A DNA stretch of 64,000 nt. Source: Streptomyces microflavus. GTDB taxonomy: Bacteria > Actinomycetota > Actinomycetes > Streptomycetales > Streptomycetaceae. Position 1 is the stretch's first letter. Every line of letters begins with the position of its first letter. The notes beneath the pieces were generated by a model. It was not told the DNA's origin. It saw nothing but the letters and a program-made list of their open reading frames with translations, and ran no database searches. Positions 27,700 through 35,531 of this stretch are shown one piece after another. The translations under genes and the position numbers were made by a program. The stretch covers positions 882,710 through 946,709 of the forward strand of contig NZ_BMUG01000001.1 in NCBI RefSeq assembly GCF_014650075.1. Reading direction: 5' to 3'.

Positions 27700-28929
27700 A
27701 TGCCCCTGGCCCTGCTCGCCCTGGCCGTGAGCGCCTTCGGCATAGGCACGACCGAGTTCGTCATGATGGGCCTGCTGCCCAACGTGGCGGACGACCTGGA
27801 CACGTCCGTACCGACCGCCGGCTACCTCGTGTCGGCGTACGCGATCGGCGTCGTCCTGGGCGCGCCCCTGCTCACCGGCCTCGGCTCCCGCGTCCCGCGC
27901 AAGAAGATGCTGCTGCTCCTGATGGCGCTGTTCACCGTCGGCAACCTGGCCTCGGCGCTCGCCCCTGACTTCGGCTGGCTGCTCGCGGGCCGCTTCCTCG
28001 CCGGACTCCCGCACGGCGCGTTCTTCGGCGTCGGCGCGGTCGTCGCCGCCCGGCTGGTCTCCGAGGGCCGCCAGGCGCGGGCGGTGGCGACGATGTTCCT
28101 CGGCCTGACGGTCGCCAACATCGTCGGAGTGCCCGCCGCCACCCTGCTCGGCCAGCACCTCGGCTGGCGGGCCACCTTCCTCGTCGTCGCCGTGATCGGC
28201 CTCGCCGCGATGGCGGCCCTGGCCCGCCTGGTGCCGCGTATCCCGGTCGAGGCCCACCAGGACGTACGCCGCGAACTCCGCGCCCTCGGCAACCGTCAGG
28301 TGCTCCTCGGGCTGCTCACGGCGGTCTTCGGCTTCGCCGGGGTCTTCGCGGTGTACTCGTACCTCTCGGCGATGACCACGAAGGCGATGGGCTTCGGCGA
28401 ATCCTCGGTCACCCTCGTCCTTGCCCTCTTCGGCATCGGGATGACCCTGGGCGCCCTGGCCGCGGGCCCCCTCACGGACCGGGCCCTGCGCCCGACCCTG
28501 TACGGATCGCTCGGCGCGCTCGCGGTGGTCCTGGTGGCGTTCCCGTTCACGGTGCACGTGCAGTGGGCGGCGCTGGTGATGGTGGTGCTGCTGGGCGGCG
28601 TCGGGTTCATGACGACGACCCCGCTCCAGATGCTGGTCATGAACAAGGCGAAGGACGCCCCGACCCTGGCCTCCGCCTCCAACCACTCGGCCTTCAACCT
28701 GGCCAACGCGGGCGGCGCCTGGGTGGGCGGCGTGGCGATCGCAGCGGGCTGGGGCTGGACGTCCCCGGCCCTGGTGGGCGCGGTGCTGGCGGTGATCGGC
28801 CTGGCGATAGCCGCGACGGCGGGCTTCCTGGACCGGGACCCGGAGAAGCCGTCCCGGGTGGTGGCAGGAGCCCCGCGGACCCCAGCCCACAAGCCGACCG
28901 GCTCCCCTCACAGCCCGTCCGGCGTTTGA
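27700..28929 (+). CDS. DHA1-family MFS efflux protein (CmlR/AraJ-like)
   Basis: 409 residues with 12 predicted helices. I chose the ATG at 27700 because GAAGG lies 8-12 bases before it; a GTG at 27685 is in frame but has no ribosome site. MPLALLALAVSAFGIGTTEFVMMGLLPNVA is the classic start of the AraJ/Cmx/chloramphenicol-efflux branch, and GSRVPRKKMLL is motif A. The last residues (SPSGV and stop) come from a dispersed repeat, so the polar tail after the last helix has been altered by it. Substrate unknown. Confidence 0.85.
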   Translation: MPLALLALAVSAFGIGTTEFVMMGLLPNVADDLDTSVPTAGYLVSAYAIGVVLGAPLLTGLGSRVPRKKMLLLLMALFTVGNLASALAPDFGWLLAGRFLAGLPHGAFFGVGAVVAARLVSEGRQARAVATMFLGLTVANIVGVPAATLLGQHLGWRATFLVVAVIGLAAMAALARLVPRIPVEAHQDVRRELRALGNRQVLLGLLTAVFGFAGVFAVYSYLSAMTTKAMGFGESSVTLVLALFGIGMTLGALAAGPLTDRALRPTLYGSLGALAVVLVAFPFTVHVQWAALVMVVLLGGVGFMTTTPLQMLVMNKAKDAPTLASASNHSAFNLANAGGAWVGGVAIAAGWGWTSPALVGAVLAVIGLAIAATAGFLDRDPEKPSRVVAGAPRTPAHKPTGSPHSPSGV

Positions 28930-28933
28930 GGAC
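28911..28933 (+). repeat. Dispersed stop-codon repeat, copy 3
   Basis: Core CAGCCCGTCCGGCGTTTGAG; gives the MFS gene its SPSGV-stop end (TGA at 28927-28929). Confidence 0.85.
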
Positions 28934-28992
28934 GGAACCGTCGAACGGGGTGCCCGGTCACTCTCGTAGGCCCGAGGCCGGTCCCCCCTCTC

Positions 28993-29015
28993 CAGCCCGT
29001 CCGGCGTTTGAGGAC
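28993..29015 (+). repeat. Dispersed stop-codon repeat, copy 4
   Basis: Identical to copy 3 over 23 bases and lies in the gap after the MFS gene. Confidence 0.85.
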
Positions 29016-29075
29016 GGAACCCTTGCGCCGGGCGGGCCCGCAGCCAAGTCGACCGCGGACCCGTCGGGCCACCCC

Positions 29076-29098
29076 CAGCCCGTCCGGCGCTTGAGGAC
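29076..29098 (+). repeat. Dispersed stop-codon repeat, copy 5
   Basis: Same motif with GCGCTTGAGGAC. Copies 3, 4 and 5 are spaced 82-83 bp apart between the MFS and nadE genes. Confidence 0.85.
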
Positions 29099-29137
29099 AG
29101 AGGCGGCCACCGGACGCCCCCGGTGACCACCCCCCCG

Positions 29138-30892
29138 CTACGACGACTCGCGCCAGCGATTCGTGATCGGCAACCGCCGGTCCTTCCCGAACCCCTTGGG
29201 CGAGATCTTCGTCCCCGGCGGATACTGGCGCCGCTTGTACTCGGCCGTATCCACCATCCGCAACGTCTTCGCCACCAGCTCCGCATCGAACCCGGCCGCC
29301 ACAATCGCGTCCATCCCCTGATCCCGGTCCACGTACAGCTCCAGGATCCCGTCGAGCACGTCGTAGTCCGGCAGCGAGTCCGTGTCGACCTGCCCCGGCC
29401 GCAGCTCCGCACTCGGCGGCTTGCTGATCGAGGCCTCCGGGATGGGCGGGGTCTGCCCGCGCTCCTCGGCGGCCCGGTTGCGCCACCTGGCCAGCCGGAA
29501 CACCGACGACTTGTAGACGTCCTTGATCGGCCCGTACGCCCCGACCGCGTCCCCGTACAGCGTGGAGTAACCCACAGCCAGCTCGGACTTGTTGCCCGGC
29601 GCCAGCACGATCTGCCCCTCCTGGTTGGAGATGGCCATCAGCGTCGTACCGCGCAGCCGCGCCTGGAGGTTCTCCTCCGCGAGCCCGGTGAGCTCCAGCG
29701 ACCCCATGTACGCGTCGAACATCGGCGCGATCGGCACCGTACGGAAGTTGAGCCCGGTCCGCCGGGCCAGTTCCGCCGCGTCGCCCTTGGAGTGGTCCGA
29801 GGAGTACTTCGACGGCATGGACACGCCGTAAACGTTCTGGGCCCCCACCGCATCGCACGCGATGGCCGCGCAGAGCGCCGAGTCGATCCCGCCGGAGAGC
29901 CCGAGCAGCACACTGCTGAAACCGTTCTTCGCAGCGTACGCACGCAGACCCACGACCAGCGCCGAGTAGACCTCCTCGTCGTCGTCCAGCCGCTCCGCAT
30001 ACCCGCCCGCGAGCTCCGGCTCGTACGCGTCCAAAGGCCGGTCGGACAGCACCACATGATCGATGCGCAGCCCGTCGTCCACCACACCCGAGGGCGCCAC
30101 CGCGTCGGCGGCGGGCAGCTCCAGATCGAGGATCACGCTGCCCTCGGAGAACTGCGGCGCACGGGCGATGACCTCGCCCTCCTTGTCGACGACGATCGAG
30201 TCACCGTCGAAGACCAGCTCGTCCTGACCGCCGATCATCGCCAGGTACGCGGTCGTGCAGCCGGCCTCCTGTGCCCGCTTGCGGACCAGGTCGAGCCGGG
30301 TGTCGTCCTTGTCCCGCTCGTACGGCGAGGCGTTGATCGACAGCAGCAGCCCGGCCCCGGCGGACCGGGCGGCCGGGACGCGCCCGCCGTCCTGCCAGAG
30401 GTCCTCGCAGATGGCGAGGGCCACGTCGATGCCGTGCACCCGTACGACGGGCATCGAGTCGCCCGGCACGAAGTACCGGAACTCGTCGAACACCCCGTAG
30501 TTCGGCAGGTGGTGCTTGGCGAAGTTGAGCGCGATCCCGCCGCGGTGCAGCACGGCCGCCGCGTTGCGCGGAGAGCCCGAGGGCTGCCCGTACCGCGCGG
30601 CGGCGTGCTCGGAGCGGTCCAGGTAGCCGACGACGACCGGCAGCTCGCCGAAGCCCTCCTCGTCGAGCCGGACGGCCAGCGCGCGCAGCGCCTGCCGTGA
30701 GGCCTCGACGAAGGACGACCGCAGGGCCAGGTCCTCGACGGGATATCCGGTCAGCACCATCTCGGGGAACGCCACCAGGTGGGCGCCCTGCTCGGCGGCG
30801 TGCCGGGTCCAGTGGACGATCGACTCGGAGTTGCCGGCGAGGTCGCCGACGGTCGCGTCGATCTGATTCAGTGCGAGACGTAGTTGAGGCAC
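29138..30892 (-). CDS. nadE: Glutamine-dependent NAD+ synthetase
   Basis: 584 residues, started at the GTG at 30892 (VPQLRLALNQIDATVGDL), where the fold begins. The N-terminal nitrilase-type glutaminase has the Glu-Lys-Cys triad in FPEMVLTGYP, KHHLPNYGVFDE and ICEDLW. The C-terminal ATP-pyrophosphatase has LSGGIDSAL and later APGNKSELAVGYSTLYGD. It makes NAD from deamido-NAD using glutamine nitrogen, the last step of NAD synthesis. Its place near glnA2 and glnE matches the conserved Streptomyces arrangement. Confidence 0.95.
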   Translation of the reverse strand: MPQLRLALNQIDATVGDLAGNSESIVHWTRHAAEQGAHLVAFPEMVLTGYPVEDLALRSSFVEASRQALRALAVRLDEEGFGELPVVVGYLDRSEHAAARYGQPSGSPRNAAAVLHRGGIALNFAKHHLPNYGVFDEFRYFVPGDSMPVVRVHGIDVALAICEDLWQDGGRVPAARSAGAGLLLSINASPYERDKDDTRLDLVRKRAQEAGCTTAYLAMIGGQDELVFDGDSIVVDKEGEVIARAPQFSEGSVILDLELPAADAVAPSGVVDDGLRIDHVVLSDRPLDAYEPELAGGYAERLDDDEEVYSALVVGLRAYAAKNGFSSVLLGLSGGIDSALCAAIACDAVGAQNVYGVSMPSKYSSDHSKGDAAELARRTGLNFRTVPIAPMFDAYMGSLELTGLAEENLQARLRGTTLMAISNQEGQIVLAPGNKSELAVGYSTLYGDAVGAYGPIKDVYKSSVFRLARWRNRAAEERGQTPPIPEASISKPPSAELRPGQVDTDSLPDYDVLDGILELYVDRDQGMDAIVAAGFDAELVAKTLRMVDTAEYKRRQYPPGTKISPKGFGKDRRLPITNRWRESS

Positions 30893-31013
30893 GGAGCCCA
30901 GTGTAATCGTCTTTCTGACGCGATGTCCCGGTGGCCCGGGCAAAATCTGCCCGGGCTCACCGAAACCGCAGGTCGGAGCAGCTACTGGCGCCGACCCGCT
31001 GAGCTCCTGAGGC

Positions 31014-32606
31014 TCAGCCCCGGTACCCGAGGACCGTCATCATCCCCGCCTCCGCGTGGTAGACGTTGTGGCAGTGGACCATCCACAGCCCCGGGTTGTC
31101 GGCGTCGAACTCCACGGTCAGCGACCGGTGCGGCAGCACGATGGCAGTGTCCTTACGGGCTCCGGCTGCGTTCCCACCCAGTGCGAACGTGTGCCCGTGC
31201 AGATGCAGCGGGTGCCACATGGCCGTCCCGTTGTCGAAGACGACCCGCACCCGCTCCCCGGCCTCCACCGGCCTCCGCTGCTTCGCGTCGTACGGCTGCC
31301 CGTCGAAGGCCCAGTCGTACTCCGCCATCCCACCGGTGAGCCGCATCCGGATGGTCCGGTCCGGCGCACGCCCGGCCAGCGCCACCGACGGATCCGGCAC
31401 CAGCCGCCCCGCCTCGATGAGCTTCCCGTCCAGCTCCTCGGGCCGTACGGAGGCGCCGGGCGCCGCACCGCTGCCGGTCCGCAGCACGGCGAGCGCGGAC
31501 GCCTTCTTCCCCTCGGCCAGGGCGACAAGCGGGAAGACCCCGTCCCCGGCGGTGACGAGGACGTCGTACCGCTCACCCATCCCCAGCAGCACCGCGTCCC
31601 CCTGTGCGTGCCGGACGGGGAAGCCGTCGGTGTGGGTGACGGTCAGCCGGTGCCCGCCGAGCGCGACGCGGAAGGCGGTGTCGCCGCCGGCGTTGATGAT
31701 CCGCAGCCGGATACGGTCACCGGGCCGCGCCCGGAAGGTCTCCGGATCATCCGCCACCCGCCCGTTGACGAGGTAGTACGGATAGGCGACATCCCCGGCG
31801 TCTCCACCGAGCAGCTCACTGCGGGCACCCATCATCATCCGGGAGGGCGAGCCGCCGTCCGGATCCTCCGCTTCCGCCGCCTCGGCCTCCGCCCCGGCCC
31901 CCGACATGCTGTGCGCGCCATGGTCCATCCCGCCACCCATCCCCCCGGACAGCTCCTTGAGGACGGCATCCGGAGTGGACCCCTCGACCCCGTCCACCCA
32001 GTCGTCGAGGACGACGACCCACTCCTTGTCGTACGCCAACGGCTCCTTCGGGTCCTCGACGACGAGCGGCGCGTACAGCCCCCGGTCCTGCTGGACGCCG
32101 GAGTGCGGGTGGAACCAGTACGTCCCCGGATGCGGCACCGTGAACCGGTACCGGAAGTCGGCCCCCGGCGCGATGTCCCGCTGGGTGAGCCCGGGAACCC
32201 CGTCCATGTCGTTGCGCAGGGCGAGACCGTGCCAGTGCATCGAGGTGGGCTGCGGAAGGTGGTTGGCCAGGGTCAGGTCGAGCGTGTCACCGGCGTTCAC
32301 CCGCACCTCGCGCCCCGGCAGCCGGTCGCCGTAGGCCCAGGAGGTGACGGTGGTACCGCCGCCCAGATCGAGCCGGGTACGGGTGGCGGTGAGGGAGACC
32401 TCGCGTACGGGACCGGAGCCGCGCGCCTGCTCGGCCGCCGCGACCTCCTTGCCGCCGGGGGAGACGTACGTACCGGAATCCTGGGCACCGCCGGGGGAGT
32501 GGGCGCCGCCGTGGCCGCCGCCGTCGGAACAGGCGGCGAGGGCTCCCGTACCGGCGACGGCGAGAGCGGCGCCGAGCACGGCGCGTCGGGTGGGTTGCGT
32601 GGGCAT
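31014..32606 (-). CDS. Multicopper oxidase, exported lipoprotein
   Basis: 530 residues, started at the ATG at 32606. The N-terminus has RR plus a hydrophobic stretch and a LAAC lipobox, so Tat export and lipid anchoring are likely. All copper-ligand motifs are present: HWHGLAL and HPHSG in domain 1, then HPLHLHGHTF and HCHNVYHAEAGM (type 1 Met) at the C-terminus. A Met/His/Gly-rich segment (GGMGGGMDHGAHSM, about 245-260) resembles the copper-binding insert of CueO-type oxidases. It probably oxidises cuprous ion or phenols outside the membrane. First of several metal-themed genes on this strand. Confidence 0.9.
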   Translation of the reverse strand: MPTQPTRRAVLGAALAVAGTGALAACSDGGGHGGAHSPGGAQDSGTYVSPGGKEVAAAEQARGSGPVREVSLTATRTRLDLGGGTTVTSWAYGDRLPGREVRVNAGDTLDLTLANHLPQPTSMHWHGLALRNDMDGVPGLTQRDIAPGADFRYRFTVPHPGTYWFHPHSGVQQDRGLYAPLVVEDPKEPLAYDKEWVVVLDDWVDGVEGSTPDAVLKELSGGMGGGMDHGAHSMSGAGAEAEAAEAEDPDGGSPSRMMMGARSELLGGDAGDVAYPYYLVNGRVADDPETFRARPGDRIRLRIINAGGDTAFRVALGGHRLTVTHTDGFPVRHAQGDAVLLGMGERYDVLVTAGDGVFPLVALAEGKKASALAVLRTGSGAAPGASVRPEELDGKLIEAGRLVPDPSVALAGRAPDRTIRMRLTGGMAEYDWAFDGQPYDAKQRRPVEAGERVRVVFDNGTAMWHPLHLHGHTFALGGNAAGARKDTAIVLPHRSLTVEFDADNPGLWMVHCHNVYHAEAGMMTVLGYRG

Positions 32607-32677
32607 GCTGAATACACCTCTGAGGAACGGTTGTTCACGTCGGTTCAGGGAGAAGGGCGGAGGTGAAACGCCCACTC

Positions 32678-33148
32678 CTAAATGCGCAGCACCGAAACGC
32701 TGTCGAGCACCGATATCGGGGGCGGCGGATTGGGCCGCAGCACACGCAGGAGCCCCGCACCCACCGCCGTACCGAGGGGCCGCCCGTCAGCTCGCAGCCC
32801 GGACAGCCAGGCACCGAGAAGGGCGAGACCCCAGGCGCCGAGGACGGCGAGGCAGACGGAGAGCGGGTCCATACCGCTCATGGGCGAGTGGTCGGGGGAG
32901 CCGTGGGAGGGATGCGCGCGGTCGGAGGCGGTTTCGGGCGCGGGCATGGCGTCGGGCGCGGAAACGGGCATCGCGCCGGACGTGGTGCCGGGCGCGGCCA
33001 CGGGCGCCGAGGACGAGGGGGCATGCTCGGCCGGATGCCCGACGGTATGCATGGTGACGATGCCGAAGAGCAGCGCGGTGAGCAGCAGGAGCTGCCCGAA
33101 GATCACGCTCCCGCTTCCGCTCCGGACTCCGCCGGCCGTGCTCGCCAT
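32678..33148 (-). CDS. His/Met-rich small membrane protein
   Basis: 156 residues, started at the ATG at 33148. It has an N-terminal helix (VIFGQLLLLTALLFGIVTMHTVG), an outer loop rich in Pro, Ala, His and Met (HPSHGSPDHSPMSGM), then a second helix (LSVCLAVLGAWGLALLGAWL). It resembles the Streptomyces membrane family labelled DUF6153, though I cannot confirm that. His/Met clusters and the position 71 bases upstream of the multicopper oxidase gene suggest copper binding or sensing. Confidence 0.7.
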   Translation of the reverse strand: MASTAGGVRSGSGSVIFGQLLLLTALLFGIVTMHTVGHPAEHAPSSSAPVAAPGTTSGAMPVSAPDAMPAPETASDRAHPSHGSPDHSPMSGMDPLSVCLAVLGAWGLALLGAWLSGLRADGRPLGTAVGAGLLRVLRPNPPPPISVLDSVSVLRI

Positions 33149-33234
33149 GCCGGCCACCCTACCCCCGGTGGGTATGCACACGGACAGTGGCCCGGCACCC
33201 CGAGGGGCACCGGGCCACTCAAGCGTGCCGACGC

Positions 33235-33660
33235 TCAGCTGCGGGAGTAGACCTTCTCCGCCCAGGCCGCGATCTGCTCCTCGGTGAGGTGCTGCGCGAG
33301 ATCGGCCTCACTGATCATGCCGACGAGCTTCTTGTTCTCGACGACGGGGAGCCGGCGGATGCGGTGGTTCTGCATCTCCTCCAGGACCGCGTTCACATCC
33401 GCCCCCGCCTCGATCCAGCGCGGTGTGCCCTGGGCGAGGTCGCCCGCGGTCACCTTCGACGGGTCGTGGCCCTTGGCCACACAGCCGACGACGATGTCCC
33501 GGTCGGTGATGATGCCGACCATGCGGTCCGAGTCACCGTTGGCGGAGACGGGCAGCGCGCCCACGTTGTGCTCACGCATCAGCTGCGCCGCACGGTCGAG
33601 CGTCTCGTGGGCGGGGATCCAGCGGGCCCCGCTGTGCATGATGTCTTTGGCGGTCGTCAT
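33235..33660 (-). CDS. Two-CBS-domain protein
   Basis: 141 residues, started at the ATG at 33660 behind AGGAGGAAATCCCCC. It is made of two CBS modules, about 1-65 (AKDIMHSGARWIPAHETLDRA, VGIITDRDIV) and 70-130 (RRLPVVENKKLVGMISEADLA). CBS pairs bind adenosyl ligands and sense energy or redox state; stand-alone ones of this length are common stress proteins in actinobacteria. Upstream lies an eight-unit 13-bp repeat array. Membership of the copper group is by position only. Confidence 0.88.
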   Translation of the reverse strand: MTTAKDIMHSGARWIPAHETLDRAAQLMREHNVGALPVSANGDSDRMVGIITDRDIVVGCVAKGHDPSKVTAGDLAQGTPRWIEAGADVNAVLEEMQNHRIRRLPVVENKKLVGMISEADLAQHLTEEQIAAWAEKVYSRS

Positions 33661-33805
33661 GGGGGATTTCCTCCTGCGTGCCGATGGCACTGCCGTACGG
33701 CCCCGAGCGCAACCCATCGTCATCGGCCGGCCGGGGAGGCGCGACCGCAATCACCCGTTCGGGTGCGCTGGTACGGGGGCGGGGGCTGACGCACGGGAGA
33801 AACCG

Positions 33806-33909
33806 GCCTTCAGATACGGCCTTCAGATACGGCCTTCGCTTACGGCCCTCAGGTACGGCCCTCAGGTACGAGCTTCACGTACATGGCTCACGTACATGCC
33901 TCACGTACG
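33806..33909. repeat. Eight tandem 13-bp units between CBS and DUF305 genes
   Basis: Eight contiguous 13-bp units with no spacers. Units 1-5 begin at 33806, 33819, 33832, 33845 and 33858 (consensus GCCYTCAGGTACG); units 6-8 at 33871, 33884 and 33897 end CTCACGTAC-N. The last unit contains the DUF305 stop codon (33901-33903). Confidence 0.9.
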
Positions 33910-34602
33910 GGGCTTCGCCCCACGCGCGGCCAGCATGTCGCGCATGAGCCCCAGCTCGGACTGCTGCCCTTCGACCATGCCCGCGGCGAGCCGCTTCTCC
34001 ACCGGGACGGAACACCGCGACACGCACGCCCCGGCCATGGAGACGCCGCCCTTGTGGTGGTCGGTCATCAACTGGAGGTAGAAGACCTCGGCCTGCTCAC
34101 CGTTCAGCTCCCCGAGCCGCTTGAGGTCGTCCTTGGTGGCCATCCCCGGCATGAGCCCGGCGCCACCACCGCCCCCATGCCCGGCCGCATGATCACCGTG
34201 CCCGACCTCACCCCCCATCCACGTCATGGGACCGGCTCCGCCCGGAGCGACCTTGGGCAGCTCCCACAGATCGAGCCAGCCCAGCAGCATGCCGCGCTGG
34301 TTGGCCTGGGTGTTGGCGATGTCGTAGGCGAGACGGCGTACGTCCTCGTCGTCCGTACGGTCGCGGACGATGAAGGACATCTCCACGGCTTGTTGGTGGT
34401 GGACGGCCATGTCCCGGGCGAACCCGGCATCGGCGGAATCGGCGGCCGGTTCACCGGGCTCCCCGTCCCCCCGCGCGGAGGCGAGGGAGGCGGCCCCGGC
34501 GAAGAGCAGGGCGAGGACGACGGCACCCCCGGCCACCCACCGCACACGACGGGTCCTGAGCCGCTCCTTGCTCTCGGTGATCTGCACGGTGGTGGCGGTC
34601 AC
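33901..34602 (-). CDS. DUF305 metal-handling protein
   Basis: 233 residues: a short cytoplasmic tail, one helix (VRWVAGGAVVLALLFAGAASLA) and an extracytoplasmic DUF305 domain. Its paired motifs are seen: FARDMAVHHQQAVEMS and FYLQLMTDHHKGGVSMA. The linker carries Met/His/Gly (HGDHAAGHGGGG). DUF305 proteins (CopM-like) bind copper or silver in some bacteria; that role fits the adjacent multicopper oxidase. Its ATG overlaps the stop of the DUF3105 gene (ATGA). The final codons fall in a 13-bp repeat array. Confidence 0.88.
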   Translation of the reverse strand: MTATTVQITESKERLRTRRVRWVAGGAVVLALLFAGAASLASARGDGEPGEPAADSADAGFARDMAVHHQQAVEMSFIVRDRTDDEDVRRLAYDIANTQANQRGMLLGWLDLWELPKVAPGGAGPMTWMGGEVGHGDHAAGHGGGGGAGLMPGMATKDDLKRLGELNGEQAEVFYLQLMTDHHKGGVSMAGACVSRCSVPVEKRLAAGMVEGQQSELGLMRDMLAARGAKPRT

Positions 34603-35291
34603 TGAGGCACCGTGGCCAGCCCGCCGGTGCAGGGGGCGCCGGGCTCGGGGGTCTGGGGGCCCTGGACGTACTGCGCGAGGAACTGGTCCACGCGCCGGTC
34701 GTCGGCACTGTCCACGGTGACCTGCTTGCCCCAGGCGCTGAGCACGATGGCGCCTTCCTGATCCGCGTACGGGCTCATGAGGGTGAACGGGGTGCTCCGG
34801 ACCCGCTCGGCGAGCTTGGCCACATCCGCGTCGGCGGCCTTGGTGCTGTACGTGACCCAGACAGCGCCGTGCTCCAGGGAGTGGACGGCGTTGACGTCCG
34901 GGACGGCCTTTTCGTATACGTCGCCGTCGCAGTCGAGCCAGGAGGGATTGTGGTCGCCCCCGACGGGAGGCGTCATCGGATAGTCGACATCCCCGGCCGA
35001 GTGATTGCGCCCGAGCTCGGCGGCATCCCAGGACTTGAGCCCCGCGATGGCCCCACCGGTATCGCCCTTGTCTCCCCCGGGCTGCTTGCCGTCCTGGGCG
35101 GAGGAGCTGCCGGCCCGGTTCTCCTTGGCCTCGGAGGTCTCCAGCACCATGTACGTACCGAAGACGGCCAGACCGGCCACGACGGCGGCGCTGAGCCCTA
35201 TGGCGATGGCCCGGTTACGGGTGGAACGGGCACCGCCGGAGGGCTGCTGGGGCGGGACGGCGTACCGGGGATCGCTGGGGCCGAAACTCAT
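34599..35291 (-). CDS. DUF3105 membrane-anchored protein
   Basis: 230 residues, started at the ATG at 35291 (MSFGPSDPRYAVPPQQ). It has one helix (AIAIGLSAAVVAGLAVFGTYMVL), then a polar linker and the DUF3105 domain with its signature PMTPPVGGDHNPSWLDCDGDVY and VHSLEHGAVWVTY. The invariant His and Cys residues suggest metal or redox chemistry, but the function is unproven. DUF3105-DUF305 pairs are frequent in Streptomyces; here the two are coupled by a 4-bp overlap. Confidence 0.88.
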   Translation of the reverse strand: MSFGPSDPRYAVPPQQPSGGARSTRNRAIAIGLSAAVVAGLAVFGTYMVLETSEAKENRAGSSSAQDGKQPGGDKGDTGGAIAGLKSWDAAELGRNHSAGDVDYPMTPPVGGDHNPSWLDCDGDVYEKAVPDVNAVHSLEHGAVWVTYSTKAADADVAKLAERVRSTPFTLMSPYADQEGAIVLSAWGKQVTVDSADDRRVDQFLAQYVQGPQTPEPGAPCTGGLATVPQ

Positions 35292-35531
35292 GGCGTCGAG
35301 TCCTTCTGCGAAGAGTCGGGAGGGGTGGGAGCCGGTCCGATGACCGACGCGCGCAGGCGGGCGGGAGAGCCGCCGCGGCCCCCGCACGCCACGGTCGCCG
35401 ATCGTAGTGGGTGGCCGAGTGCTCTCTCACACCGTGTGCGTAATCTGGGGGAAATCCCGGGTCGCGATACTGAAGTGTCCCCCTACCCCGGGCGGTGGTG
35501 CACGGACCGTCTGAACTGCAAGGATGTGGCA

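Noticed and set aside
30998..31018. Terminator between nadE and the oxidase gene
   Set aside because: The 7-bp GCTGAGC/GCTCAGC stem overlaps the oxidase stop but is short; nadE is transcribed away from it, so support is thin.
33806..33909. CRISPR array
   Set aside because: Units are 13 bp and contiguous with no spacers, and no cas gene is in the window.
34869..35531. In-frame N-terminal extension of glnA2
   Set aside because: It overlaps the DUF3105 gene antisense; the GS fold and ribosome site begin at 35532.
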